Notes under the pieces: generated by a model | Databases searched by the model: none | What the model was told of the DNA's origin: nothing | The model's input: the letters and a program-made list of their open reading frames with translations, nothing else | Program-made: the position numbers and the translations under genes | In this document: positions 33,911-44,869 of the stretch, one piece after another | Layout of the letters: each line of letters begins with the position of its first letter | How positions within the stretch are numbered: the stretch's first letter is position 1 | Source of the DNA: Termitomyces sp. T153 | Lineage: Eukaryota > Basidiomycota > Agaricomycetes > Agaricales > Lyophyllaceae | Assembly (NCBI GenBank): GCA_018296165.2 | Contig: JACKQL020000029.1 | Span: 620,001-684,000, forward strand | Direction of reading: 5' to 3' | DNA: 64,000 nucleotides

Positions 33911-34718
33911 GAAGCAAGAGCTACAGGCACATGCCAAAGGCACGGGGCATAGCTCATCTATAATATATGGGACAACTCCTGGGAAAGTGGCTGTGCACCC
34001 ATTATATGCAATGACTTTGGACTGTGCTGACAAATGCTGACAAATTTCAACCCTTTTATGGTAATAGGCTGTTTTGCTGCTCTTCAGATGCATTTTTTAC
34101 AAAAAAAAATACAGTAGGCAACTTTGATCCATCTTTTGACTATGTGTGAAAGGTGCCAGACTTGATATTTCAGGCAATATTTCACTATTTTCAGCTTTTT
34201 TTGGGAATTACTCATGTGTGGAACACTTCTAGCTGTTTTTTGGGAAAGGAACATGTCCCATGCATGTATTTCTTATCAAAAAAAGTTCAGAACAATGAAT
34301 TTATAATTAAGAATGGCTAAAGAGATGTTTCTTTGACTCTTAAAAGCTTCTACTTATTCTTTAGAAAGGAGAATGGTTGCCCTGTGTATATTCCTAGGCA
34401 ACTATGGTTCCTGATTCTGACTTTTGATTGCTGATAGCCTCTAACTTGGAATGTGTATTCTGTGATGTTAGGTGGTACCAACATTGAATTATAAATTCAA
34501 ATCCTTAACCAAATAAAGTGAGGCTATACTTGGACTTGCTGATAGCTGTATGCTGGCTTTCTGATTTCAAAGTGTATGGTTCAGACTTGAAAGTGTGAAT
34601 TCTTATAGTTTTACAGTAATCAGTTCCTATGTCTTAGAGCCAACTTACTCCTGATCATCTCCAACTTTTCCTGCTCTTAATAGATATTTGACTACATTAT
34701 GACAGCCTCTGAAAAAGG

Positions 34719-34817
34719 ATGGTGGATTTAATTCAATATGCTACTATTGGTGAAGAGAGCATTGAAGATTACTTTGAGATGGAAAAAGCTTCAGAAGGCA
34801 GTATTAATATAGAATGA
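34719..34817 (+). other. Small open frame in H4 (32 codons)
   Basis: Begins MVDLIQYATIGEESIEDYF and ends SINIE. The last part is shared with H3, the first part is not. It is acidic and reads like protein, so it could be a captured gene piece, but it is too short to assign and may be chance. Confidence 0.2.
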
Positions 34818-34954
34818 TAACAGGAATATCAACACATTGATTTAAAAAAGAAAGACCAAAGTCAGCATAGTGAAAAGAGATGAGTGGAAAAGCTCCATTA
34901 ATATGACAATCTTGATTGCTTTATTAAGGAACTCTTATCAATAACATGAAAGAC

Positions 34955-35218
34955 AAACTGAGGTTGGGTCTGGGATTTAGCATTGAGTTGACAAAATACC
35001 AAGACCTAACCAAACATAGTGAGGTTGGGTCTGGGACTAAGCATTGAGTTGACAAAATACAAGGACCTAACTGAACATAGTGAGGTTGGGTCTGGGACTA
35101 AGCATTGGGTTGACAAAATACAAAGACCTAACTGAACATAGTGAGGTTGGGTCTGGGACTAAGCATTGAGTTTGAAATACAAGGACCTAACTGAACAAAG
35201 TGAGGTTGGGTCTGGGAT
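34955..35218 (+). repeat. H4 subterminal minisatellite
   Basis: Four to five units with the GTGAGGTTGGGTCTGGGA core. Spacers with GTTGACAAAATAC differ from those of H1. Confidence 0.8.
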
Positions 35219-35264
35219 GAAGCAAGAGCTACAGGCCCATGCTGAAGGCATGGACCATAGCTCA

Positions 35265-36559
35265 TCTATATACTATGCAATGACCCCTGGGAAAGTGGCT
35301 GTGCCTCAATCTTCCAACAACCTGGGAAGATTCCTTATGTAATGCTTATGTAAAATTATGTAAGTTGGCTGGCTTCAAATTTCTAGCCTTTTCCTTTGGT
35401 GTGGTGGCAAAGATCAATCATTGCACCAAAATCACTCTTTCTTTTGACCTTTCTTTCCAATCTGAAGCATCAACTATTTTCTCTGCTCTGATCCTGTGAG
35501 AATAAGCTTTGTTTGGCCTGATAGACTCTACTGACCCTCTTTTGGAGGTTTTTACACTTAACTGGCCATGTATGCTCTACTTTTTATCATCTCCAATCAC
35601 TGATCATAGCTGATAACCAGATTTCCACTATTGCATCCTTCTTCAGGCTTTTTCTGAGCATTGAGTAGCTTTCTCTTCTTTTGGGTGGGCTTTCTTTTCT
35701 TTGCTTAATTGTCCAATGGCTGATTTTGGTGGTTTTTCTATATTAAAGCTGAATTGGGCTAGGTGTATTCTTTTTCTGAGTGTAACTTTTATGGACTAAT
35801 CATGGCTGAGATCAGACTTCACTACATTCTTTGTTAGGCTCCCTTTCTGAGTGTTCAGTAGCTTTGCAGGTATGCTTTTTCTATATTTGTCTGAGAACTA
35901 ATTCAAGTATTATCCATTTTGTTTTCTAAACAGTTATTGGCTTTCTGCTTTTAAGGTAGATCTCTTTCAAACACCAAATTGCTAACCTCTGTGAATTTCA
36001 GCACCTAATGTATATGGGTTGACAGTGTAGTATAGATATTCTCAGTAGTTCTGGGACATAGCATTGAGTTTGAAATACAAGGACCTAACCAAACAAAGTG
36101 AGGTTGGATCTGGGACTTAGCATTGAGTAGAATATCATGAAGTGAGGTTGTGTCTGGGACTTAGCATTGAGTTGACAAAATACAAAGACTTAACTAAATG
36201 AAGTGAGGTTGTGTCTGGGACTTAGCATTGATTTTGAAATACAAGGACCTAACTGAACAAAGTGAGGTTGGGTCTGGGACTTAGCATTGAGTTTGAAATA
36301 CAAAAACCTAACCAAACAAAGTGAGGTTGGGTCTGGGAATTAGCATTGAGTTTGAAATACAAGGACCTAACTGAATAAAGTGAGGTTGGGTCTGGGACTT
36401 AGCATTGAGATTGAAATACAAGGACCTAACTGAATGAAGTGAGGTTGGGTCTGGGATGAAGCATTGAGTGGAATATCAAGGACCTAACTGAATGAAGTGA
36501 GGTTGGGTCTGAGATAGCAAGAGCTACAGGCCCGTGCCAAAGGCACGGGGCATAGCTCG
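35265..36559 (+). mobile_element. H5: non-autonomous deletion derivative of the H1 type (1,295 bp)
   Basis: Starts TCTATATACTATGCAATGAC directly after H4. Its first 700 bp match H1 952-1660. At about 35970 it jumps from CTCTTTC (H1 about 1653) to AAACACCAAATTGC (H1 about 7661), removing about 6 kb including the whole Rep/helicase gene, then carries about eight minisatellite units (36050-36510). Ends ...GGGGCATAGCTCG before T36560, where host DNA starts. Confidence 0.9.
36050..36510 (+). repeat. H5 subterminal minisatellite
   Basis: About eight units of the Helitron minisatellite with variable spacers. The last unit joins the terminal hairpin, in which CCCGTGCC pairs perfectly with GGCACGGG. 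Confidence 0.85.
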
Positions 36560-36594
36560 TCTCATATATACTCCAACACTTGAGGGCAGTCTTG

Positions 36595-39048
36595 TCAGCC
36601 TAAAAAGTCAGATTTGCTTCTAGAATACGCACGATGCACTAGGACGAAGCAGAACCTGCCAAATGCAGCTGCAACCCCGTCCAATCAAAAATTGGTGGGA
36701 GATGGTTTGAACCAAGTGAGCACATACCAGATGTACTTAAGGCTATTGAGAAGACTAGGTCAGACATCAAAGACAATGTACCAATCAAAAAGAGATCAAC
36801 CTGGAATATATTGCGGTTCGTCTCCTTGCTCTGAAGATGTTGGTTGAAATCAGTCCGGAAGAGTTAGCGAGTGCAACTACATTTTAGATCAGCCTGTTGA
36901 AATTCTATTTACCATGCCCATGACCACGGCCACAACAGCTCGTCTTGCTTCGCTTGGAGTGTTATTTGAATACCTAGCCTTACATGAACCCACCATAAAA
37001 TGATGACAGAGGAAATTTACTTGCCATGCACTCACTAATACGCAGGGTGCAAATGCCTATTCAAGAAGGGGAATATTGATTACTTCCTATTGAAGAATGA
37101 TTGGAGTTACGGACACCCATAGTAAGCAGAAAGCAGGCAAAGTACGCGATACGCTTGTATTCTACCACATCAATTGAACCAAGGATAATGAAGCTTACAA
37201 CAGCTGTAATAAGGGGAATGCAGTCGTTGAGATTCAGTAAGTCATAAGAGATCAGGACAATTCAATAGCTGACATGTGTATTGAACGTTCGCGGAAGTAA
37301 TCAGAGGAGAAAGTTAATATCAGGAGTGCAACTGTCCCAACAATATCTGGGGCAACAGTAAAAAGGTTGGTCTTGACTGTTGAGTACCCCAAGCTAGCAA
37401 CAATTCGAGGCAAAAAATTGTTGACGCTAGCAAGAGGAACACCAAACGATACACTAATCATAGCCCAGAGCCTGTCTAAGTTAGAACCTCTTCAATACAG
37501 TCGAGACAAGAACCTTCTCACCAGTACATTGGGTCAAGGAAAGGTCGGAACGCGTCTTGTATATTCAATCGTTCATCAACTTTGACAGAGGAATCCGAGA
37601 GAACACGGGCTCTGGGCAATTGTTTTTTCTCTATCACTCAGGATCCACCAAGTAGAAGGGGAATCGGGGGAGCCAGAAGAAACAGATCACTGCAAGACAT
37701 ATGGTGGCACCACCTAAGTGGTCGTTTCATCAGATATCAATAATGAAATGCATACAAAAGCTCTACCTTCGATCCAGAACAGAAATTGCCAAGACTTGTA
37801 CTTGATAACCTCAATATGAAACACTCCAAAAGCAATAAGACCTGCCAGGTCGCATCATCAAATCTTATAAAATTTGTAGGCATCTAGTACTGAAGGGGCA
37901 GATATACCTGAGAAAGCGCCTGCAATAGACGCAGCGGCTGCAACGTAAAAGCATGACCTAAGTATGAACATGAATGGAACACACCATAGAAGAGACCAAT
38001 CCGGGAGGCTAATTCCCCACGCGTATAGAATGTGGATAGATAGAACACCTATTCCGAGCCATATTACTGAGGACTCGCTGAGAAATGAGTCCGTAAGACA
38101 AACTTACCACACCAGGAAGCATGGCAGATTCAAAGATTCCTAAAAAGAACCAGATGGCAAAAATCTCTATACTTCAGGTGTTAAATTAAGTGTACTTGAT
38201 CGGGGAAGGAGCGCACGCGAGAAGTTCTTTGCAAGTCCAGCAAAGAGTGCCCTTCGAATTTGTAATTGTAGTTTCGATAGAAAGGTCGGCAGCATAAACA
38301 AGACTGACATGGATCCCTACAATAGATGTCAAAGCAAGATGATAGACCAGAAACAAAGTGGTCGTACAAAACCGATCATCATCAGTGGCAATACCTGTGC
38401 TGCTGAGAAATGCTTGACGAGAAGAGAGATTGGGGTGCCGAAGCTATCATTACGGGAATCGGTTGTTGGTAACAGTATTTTTGAACATATTGCGCTCACA
38501 GGCAAAAGGGAACCTGAATTGGTCAAAGTCGTTCAGGCAAACAAGTTTGAAAGTCGATATATGCATAAAATATCATCACGAGTACATAGTACCGAGAGAT
38601 TAAGCTTTCCTGGTGACTCTGAGGTGATATACCTCTCTCACCTGGTTCCCAGTAAGACCAATATCCTGGAAATGGTTACAGCTTCATTTTCAGAAAGCGT
38701 ATATAGTACCAGTACCTTATCCCACCCATCTGTTTTCGCATTTCCAACGTTCCCTTTATCCAATGCGTTGCAAAGATACCTGATCATTGTAAGTAGTGTC
38801 TGGCAATTGTTCATGAAAATAGCTTACCTGTGGTGTTATCAGCTTGTGGATGCCCGACATACTCAACGCGCTCGCATAATTGTCAAGGGAGGCAAAATAA
38901 AGAAGTCAAATTTTCGTTTCAGACAACTTTGCTCTTCAGGAGTTGCAGTCATCTTTTCTTCCTTTGTTGTAAAATTATCTGAAGCTGGCGTTTCGGCGTC
39001 AAAGGTGACACGGAGTTGCATGTCCACCATCACTGGACTTTGAGGCAT
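36595..39048 (-). CDS. MFS transporter, Dal5/allantoate-permease-like, multi-exon, frame-damaged
   Basis: Twelve-helix membrane transporter family of fungal anion:cation symporters. The true substrate is unknown. In order on the minus strand I can read MPQSPVMVDMQ...FDFFILPPLTIM (39048-38870), LDKGNVGNAKTDGWDK (about 38760), GTPISLLVKHFSAAQ (about 38430), FFLGIFESAMLPGV (about 38130), FYTRGELASRIGLFY (about 38010), ASIAGAFS (about 37930), LIAFGVFHIEVIKYKSWQF (about 37820), VDERLNIQDAFRPFLDPMYW (about 37560), SVSFGVPLASVNNFLPR (about 37440), GSIDVVEYKRIAYFACF (about 37160) and ANSSGLISTNIF (about 36860). The last exon ends SRSKSDFLG-stop. Short GT-AG introns separate most pieces. Apparent 1-bp frame changes near 37620-37660 and 36830, and a weak first donor, suggest a decaying gene or base errors. 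CpG use is normal. Confidence 0.7.
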
Positions 39049-39667
39049 AACTCGAGCGGAAAAAAGGAAGAACCGTGGGGCAAGTGAATTTATAGTGTGA
39101 ACACCTATGTAGGAGTATCCATGGAGTTAATTAAGTCGTCATGGGGTCGGGGATCATCGATTAGCCCTTACGTACATAGGAGTTTCAAGTACTTTGCCAA
39201 CTTCCATCATGCATAATTTGTGTCTCAACTTTGATGAAGCCGGAACGTACGAAGTTCAGCTTATTTCGAGTGGGATGCGTACAGTCCTTTTGTCGTCTGA
39301 GTTTCCAACTTGTCCAATGAAGCTTGATGTTAGATATTTCTTGGCACGCCCGCGAATGGAGAGAGCATTTCCCTCTCGGGTCATCCGCGGGTAGATTACC
39401 CAACTCTTTTCCAACTTCGGTGACAAAGTTGAGACCAGACCGGAGTCCACGCTTTGACTGAGAAATATGAATTTGTTGCTAATCAATGACAAGACAAGGG
39501 GTCCGAGCGTGTACATAAGTATATGGCCCGGAAATCAATGGATACTGACGGTCTCGGATAGCGGCCCGCGACCTTCATCAATATACAAGTCTTATTGTGA
39601 CATTGCGAAGAGCTTGTTTACTCACGCAACCACAGTGAACTCCCATATCTGATTCGCTGCTTCTTAC
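39049..39667. other. Divergent intergenic region between the MFS and RidA genes
   Basis: About 620 bp between two outward-facing starts, so it should hold both promoters. Short open frames on both strands look incidental. No clear TATA box was picked out. CpG dinucleotides are present at ordinary frequency, in contrast to the flanking repeats. Confidence 0.5.
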
Positions 39668-40208
39668 ATGTCCGTTGAGAAGATAAATTCACCAAAGAAT
39701 CGGGCTGCGCTGCAGATCCTTTGTGAGTCTGGAGTGCCGATCATTCAGATGCTCTATTTGAATACTGGTTATCTGGCTGTAGCCCATGCGACGAAAATTC
39801 CAGGATTAATCTTCGTCAGTGGACAAGTACCCGTTGATAGTGAAGGGATCGTTGTACCAGGCGGAATCCAAGAGCACACAGTGCGCGATAGCCAATGAGC
39901 TTGCCTAATTCGACACCTGACCCGTCATGGATTAGGCCCAATGTATTTCCAACCTTGGTAACGTATTGGAAGTTGCAGGCTCATCATGGGAGAAGGTGGT
40001 CAAGGTTAATATATACCTCAAAAATATGGACAGCTTCACATCCATGAATGAAATCTATGAGAAAGTGCGAATTTCTGATTTGCATATCAAGTTACTGATA
40101 GCCAACTTCTAGTTGATTCCGACTCCGAAGCCAGCGAGGACGTGTATTCAGGCAGGGAAATTGCCAAACGATGTGGATATCGAGATTGAAGCAATTGCAG
40201 CGTATTGA
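39668..40208 (+). CDS. RidA/YjgF family protein (reactive imine deaminase), 125 aa, 4 exons
   Basis: RidA proteins hydrolyse reactive enamine/imine intermediates formed by PLP enzymes, and fungal members can be mitochondrial or cytosolic. Exons 39668-39722, 39783-39880, 39936-40064 and 40113-40208 join in frame to 125 residues, the usual family length. The first intron has a GTGAGT donor; splicing it gives LSHATKIPGLIFVSGQVP, the expected RidA start, while reading through also stays open. Further hallmarks are GGIQEHT, LEVAGSSWEKVVKVNIYL, MNEIYEK and the C-terminal PARTCIQAGKLPNDVDIEIE, with the conserved arginine and glutamate of the active-site cleft. No break was seen, so I take it as an intact host gene. 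Confidence 0.88.
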
Positions 40209-41761
40209 GAGAATGGATAGTAACAGCAGGAGTTCATGCTATCCTGGATTCTGCGAACCCTTCGCGATCGGCTATTTCCGGGTCACAGACTTTTTGTGGT
40301 TCAAGTTCCCAAATCGTGTCCCATCTATTGTAATTCTACATTGATCTAAGATTTTTGAAGGTCAATTAAGCAATTTATTGAGATACTAGGCGATGCCATT
40401 GAGACCTCAAAGTTAGATTGAACCCGCATTGCCATTGTCTGGCATGACCACTCCACATAGGTGATCATGTCCACGAGCATAACTGTCATCGTCATTTATA
40501 ATATAGTAGTCTACGATAGTCTTCACTGTCATGCAAAATCTCTCTACCTTTGAGACTTGTCTGAATCTTGGGTGTCTTGGTCTCTCTTGTAGACGTTTCA
40601 GCTATTTTAATTATGAGAGGGAAATGCGAAATCAGCGAATTTGGCTTTGTTTCAAACTCAGCAAAAACTCCGATTCACAAAGGTATTCGGGACTTAGTTA
40701 CACTCAGCCTCACAAATTGAATGTAGTCAAGATATAAATTTTATTGATTTAGTTTCCAAGATTGACCGGGCCAAACTTTCAAACAATGTTTAATTTAAAA
40801 TATAATAAATTAGAAACCTGAAGCTACTGGATGCTCGTAGGTCTAAGAACTCCGCTCCCAGGGGAATTTCGTGGCACGTAGTTGCTTGTCCAATAGGCTC
40901 AAAAATCCCCTCCTTTTTCACCCTTCAGTCTGCACATGGACCATGACTATTTCCACATGTTTTTGTCATCATCCAGGAGTGTGGTCAACCAGTTGGTGAT
41001 GGGCTGCATGGTCGGGCATTGGCATGCACCTATTTTCAGCATCAGCTATTCAGGTTCAATCATGCCAAGGCCTAGGCTGATCTCTGGTCTGCCCTTTTCC
41101 TCTCTCTTTGTCCTCTCCTCCTGCCTGCAGATCCTCATCATCATAAACTTCAGGGCTGTTTGGTTCAAGTTGGTTGGTCAGAGAAAGGGGGGGGGGCTAG
41201 TGCTGGATTGAGGGGAGAGAAGGTTGTAAACCTGATCTTGGATTGTTATCTGAGATCAGTTCTCAGCCCCTGCCATCAAATTTTGATGGCTGGCCTTTCT
41301 GGCTGTTGTCAACTGACTTTGGGCTCATTTTCCATTGGCTTTACATGGGAGGTTTTACTTTTATGAGGTATGCCTCACATCTACAATTTTCAATGTTTTT
41401 TCCAGCTTACAGTTTTCAGCTGTTTTGATTTGTAAAGTATGTTGTTTTATAATATACTTTATTTAGGCTTTTTCCCTCTGCCAATCTCATTGTTGAGACT
41501 GGAGTATCACCTCCCCCAAACCAACTATTGACTGCCCTCAGTCAGCCAACCAATTCAGGTAAGCCACCTAGTGGCTTTTCCCCTAAAAAATTCATTTTTC
41601 TTTTTCTGCCTAGCCCAAACCCTTCTTCCTTTGACTTTCCATGTGCAAACCCTTGCCACAAGACTTGGCCATAAGAGTATTTGATGCTCTCTTGCCATCA
41701 TGCCATAACACCTGAGAATGAGTGACTTTTGAGTTTCACTTATTTTTCCAAGTTACTTCTC
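40209..41761. other. Intergenic DNA changing from host-like to repeat-like
   Basis: To about 40880 the composition is host-like and no gene is recognised. From about 40900 the sequence becomes CpG-poor. A run of ten G lies at about 41189-41198. Short open frames here show no family resemblance. Confidence 0.5.
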
Positions 41762-42139
41762 CTAAGCATCAATTTTCAAAGTTATAATCCTGGACACTCG
41801 ATCCGATGGCTCATAGAGCTTTATAGATCCAAATGAAATGTCAGATATAGCTTTCTCTGTAGGTTTTTGGATTTCTTCCCTCAGCTCTTTTGATTTTGCT
41901 GGAGTGATGTTTATCCAAGCTTCAAGGCTTTGTGATAGCTCCAAACATTTTTGAGTTTTGTAAGGTACTAACCAAAAGGCTGCCACCCTAGTCTGCCAAA
42001 CTGATTCATTAAGTTCTGCCACAATGTAATTACCACCCCTAGTCTTAGCGATTACTACCATTGGACCATGGAAACATGGAAGCATTTTAGCACTGCATGA
42101 ACTTTCTGTAGTCATATTCTTGACTAAGAACAAGACCAA
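41762..42139 (-). pseudogene. Gypsy-D integrase C-terminal tail
   Basis: Contains CFHGPMVVIAKTRGGNYIVAE and WQTRVAAFWLVPYKTQK, the SH3-like tail seen in degraded form at the left end of the window. Open for 125 codons. It follows the RNase H fragment directly, so the catalytic core is deleted. Confidence 0.75.
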
Positions 42140-42370
42140 GGGTTTGAGATTGAAATCTTTGATAGAGTTTTTATGCTCTTATGCAAACTTCAAGGCCCAC
42201 TGGAGTTTGTTTTTCTCAACTCTCTCTCTCATCTCCTGGCTGCTTGGGTCTTCTGGACAGACCATCAACACTCAAGGTTTTTCCTGGCACATGCCTCAAA
42301 GTACAATGATAGAGTAGTACATCCTTTACCCATCTCATGATGATGGCATTAGGTCCTACTTCAGGATTGC

Positions 42371-42690
42371 TTAGCATTCCTTCAAATACTTGGCATCTGT
42401 CTCTACTACAAGCTTCCTACAGCCAACTAGCCAGTCTTTAATGAACATCCTAAAGGTACCACAAGTACCTAGGAAAGCTCTGACATCTGACTTATCCTGG
42501 CAATCACCCACTACATAAATGGCCAACTGCTTGGTCTCAGGTTTCTGTCCCTCATAGGAACACCTGTGTCCAACCACTATGATCTGATCCACACAGACTA
42601 CTGACTTTTTCCCAGAAAAGTCCCTCCAGCATATTTGATTCTTTGTAACATGCTGTTCACATTCTGCAGATGCTCCCATATAAATCTCCT
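42371..42690 (-). pseudogene. Gypsy-D RT thumb joined to RNase H
   Basis: Reads FSGKKSVVCVDQIIVVGHRC and VRAFLGTCGTFRMFIKD (RT thumb) and then jumps to CRKLVVETDAKYLKE (RNase H), skipping about 100 codons present in Gypsy-C. Internal deletion of the element. Confidence 0.7.
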
Positions 42691-43690
42691 AATGCTTGGA
42701 TTTTCTGGAGTAACCTTATAGCTTCCATCTGGCAATGCCATTGTGTTCTTAGGGATCATGTGATTCCAAGTGGCAAGTGCCTAACCTGGAGGTCAGGGGT
42801 TCAACTCTCAGCTGAAATGGACATGGTATGCACTGTGGCCTTTGGCAGAAAACAATTTAGACACTGCACCTGGCTTATTCAACACTGCTGGGAAGCCACT
42901 GCTCACACATGTTGACTAGGGAGGCTTTGTGGGTCAGGCCAATTTGGAACAGACCAATCAGCATGTGACATGATGAGGTTAGGTGACCACCACACTTGTG
43001 TCCAATCAGAAAAAGAGAGGGTTCCTTGATGTAATGGATTTGGGAGAGGGTCTGGACCAAGTGTTGGGAAGGAACCTTGCTGACCAAGCAGGTCATGGTA
43101 CAAGTAGGTGTGAGGATAGGATGCCAATATAGGTTGATCAGGCTGCCAACATATGTGTGGTCCATCAGATGGGTTGGCATGGCTGTTGAAGTCATTGGCA
43201 AGCTGAAAAAAGTGTTTGGGTGCCTAACCTAATACAGCACAGCATACTGCCACTAGTAAGCTTTGCCCCTGGTTGGCTCATTCTGTTGCAGGTTCCAAAT
43301 CTTGGGATTGACCTTCTGAAAGTAGCATCTGGGCATGGGGAGGGGTAGAGTTGTGACTACCCTTGGTTGTGGGTTGACTAGAGAAAGGCATGAGCTTGCC
43401 AATTAGGCTATTAAGTCCTACACCAATCAACTCCAACTAAGCTGTGCCAAGTGTAGCTGAGTTTAGAAATTGGGATGGCATGTTAGTGGCAGATGGGGAG
43501 GGATTTACAGGTGGGAAGTAGTATGAACTCCAAAGGATCAAATCATAGTAAAAAGTGGCTATAAGATGTAACCAGCACACTTGAAAAGGTGTCAGGCCAG
43601 AGTACCTATTGGATGTGTCCATAATTACCACCCCCTTCAAAAACTGTGGGACCTAGAACACAATGTTCATGTGTAAATTAGGTCTTGAAG
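42691..43690. other. Foreign insert in Gypsy-D with a possible tRNA-derived start
   Basis: It interrupts the RT between the palm and the thumb. Near 42755-42795 it reads TGATTCCAAGTGG (box-A-like) and GGTTCAACTCTC (9 of 11 to box B), so a tRNA-derived SINE is possible. The remaining 900 bp (minus-strand frames at 42875-43201 and 43437-43640) resemble nothing I know. Confidence 0.35.
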
Positions 43691-44600
43691 TAAACAAAAA
43701 AGAATCATCATCATTCATCTGGCAATGCATAACTGTGAGCTGGACCTCTGGCTGGCACAACATCAATATATGGCCAAGTTACATGAGGTATCTCAGCTTT
43801 CAGGTTACCAGCCTTGGTGCACCAAAGGGTGTCTATAAGGTGGTATAGTCCCTAGACCTCACATCTAACACTCTCTCATCATATCCAACATACAAGTCAA
43901 AGATTCCTTCACAAGCTCTGCTAGCAAGATGACTAGCTAACTCTTCAGTTGCTGGTGGCAACCCAGAATGTGCTATGGTCACTTTGTTCAAAGGTTACAA
44001 GCTGTGAACTATTCTAAAACTCTCACCATCTTTCCTCAATACAGTGAACCACTGAGATCTGTATGAAGAATTGGATGGTTCATAAACTCCTGCCTCAATT
44101 TTCTGCTTTATCATCTGGTAGATTTTATCTCTGAGTCCAGGAGCAATGGGAATGTTCTTCAATACCCAAGGGGTGTGAGGAATTACTGGCATCACTACAG
44201 GAGGGAAGAATTCCTCATTGAGCTTACCTCTTTGAGAATTGTCCCATTCAAAAGCCTCATTCTGCAGCATCATTAAATGATGTACTGCCTTCATCTCCTC
44301 TGGTCACAAGAACCATTACCATGTACTTGGTCAATGATCTCCTTGCACTCAGCAGGGTACCTCTCTGTGGGTTTGAATTCAGGTGGATTTGAGTCCAACT
44401 AAGGCATGTCTGCTAGTGGATATCCAGTGATACACCTTTCAATTCTAAATTCAACAAGTTTGTATTTCTTAGAAAATACTTGTGCACTTTCCCCCAAACC
44501 TGCTTCTCACTTTAGGCTTTTCTGCTGTATGCAGCCTTGACAGTGGCCATTTTGAATAGCAGCCAGTTTGAGCCATCAAATTTTTCATCTGCCTGTAGCA
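43691..44600 (-). pseudogene. Gypsy-D pre-RT region and RT fingers/palm
   Basis: Reads FAWD-type EAFEWDNSQRGKLNEEFF, HTPWVLKNIPIAPGL, EAGVYEPSNSSYRSQWF and LRKDGESFRIVHSL (44294-43995), then GIFDLYVGYDERVLD and TPFGAPRLVT (about 43800-43910). This supplies the RT N-terminus that Gypsy-C lacks. It ends at the insert at about 43690. Confidence 0.8.
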
Positions 44601-44869
44601 GAAACAGATTTGGGTTGCTGGACATGGTCTTTGTTTCAGTTCTGGGGGATCAGTGGTTGGTTTTGGTGGTCAGGTAAATTCTTGGTGGGTCTTACACATT
44701 GAGTGGCCAGGGCCCTATGACCTAGTGTAGACAGAATATCACCCAATTTGTGTATGATAGACTAATATTGTTATGCACCTGTTGTAGACAGAAGATTACT
44801 GGTATGTGTAAGTAGCATTTGACAGTATAGTGGAGTCAACTCACCTCAGTCTATGAATGATAGACTGAG

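Larger units (their letters stand above)
32402..33956 (+). mobile_element. H3: non-autonomous Helitron (1,555 bp)
   Basis: Starts TCTATATAATATGGGACAAC immediately after the final A of H2 and ends ...GGGCATAGCTCA. The left 150 bp match H2 and H4. It lacks Rep and helicase domains but carries an inverted Rep fragment (33069-33269) and a solo Copia LTR (33494-33910). The rest matches H4 in blocks, for example GAGATGGAAAAAGCTT near 33290 and 34770. Confidence 0.85.
33957..35264 (+). mobile_element. H4: non-autonomous Helitron (1,308 bp)
   Basis: Starts TCTATAATATATGGGACAAC right after the last A of H3 and ends ...GGACCATAGCTCA right before H5. The left end is of H2 type. It shares interior blocks with H3 and carries a four- to five-unit minisatellite (34955-35218) and the terminal hairpin. 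No transposase domain. Confidence 0.85.
41762..44600 (-). mobile_element. Gypsy-D: fragmentary Gypsy element of the Gypsy-C family
   Basis: Minus-strand order: a pre-RT and RT start at 43995-44600, RT palm 43690-43995, an unrelated insert of about 1 kb (42690-43690), RT thumb joined to RNase H at 42371-42690, and integrase tail 41762-42139. The whole integrase core and most of RNase H are missing. No LTRs were found. CpG-poor with many stops. Confidence 0.75.

Noticed and set aside
39185..39516. Overlapping open frames on both strands between MFS and RidA
   Set aside because: They look like chance frames in a promoter region; no conserved residues.
41150..41540. GGGCTGTTTGGTT at 41154 as the terminal repeat of a MITE
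   Set aside because: The nearest reverse match (AAACCAACTATTGACTGCCC, about 41517) is imperfect and gives no matching target duplication.
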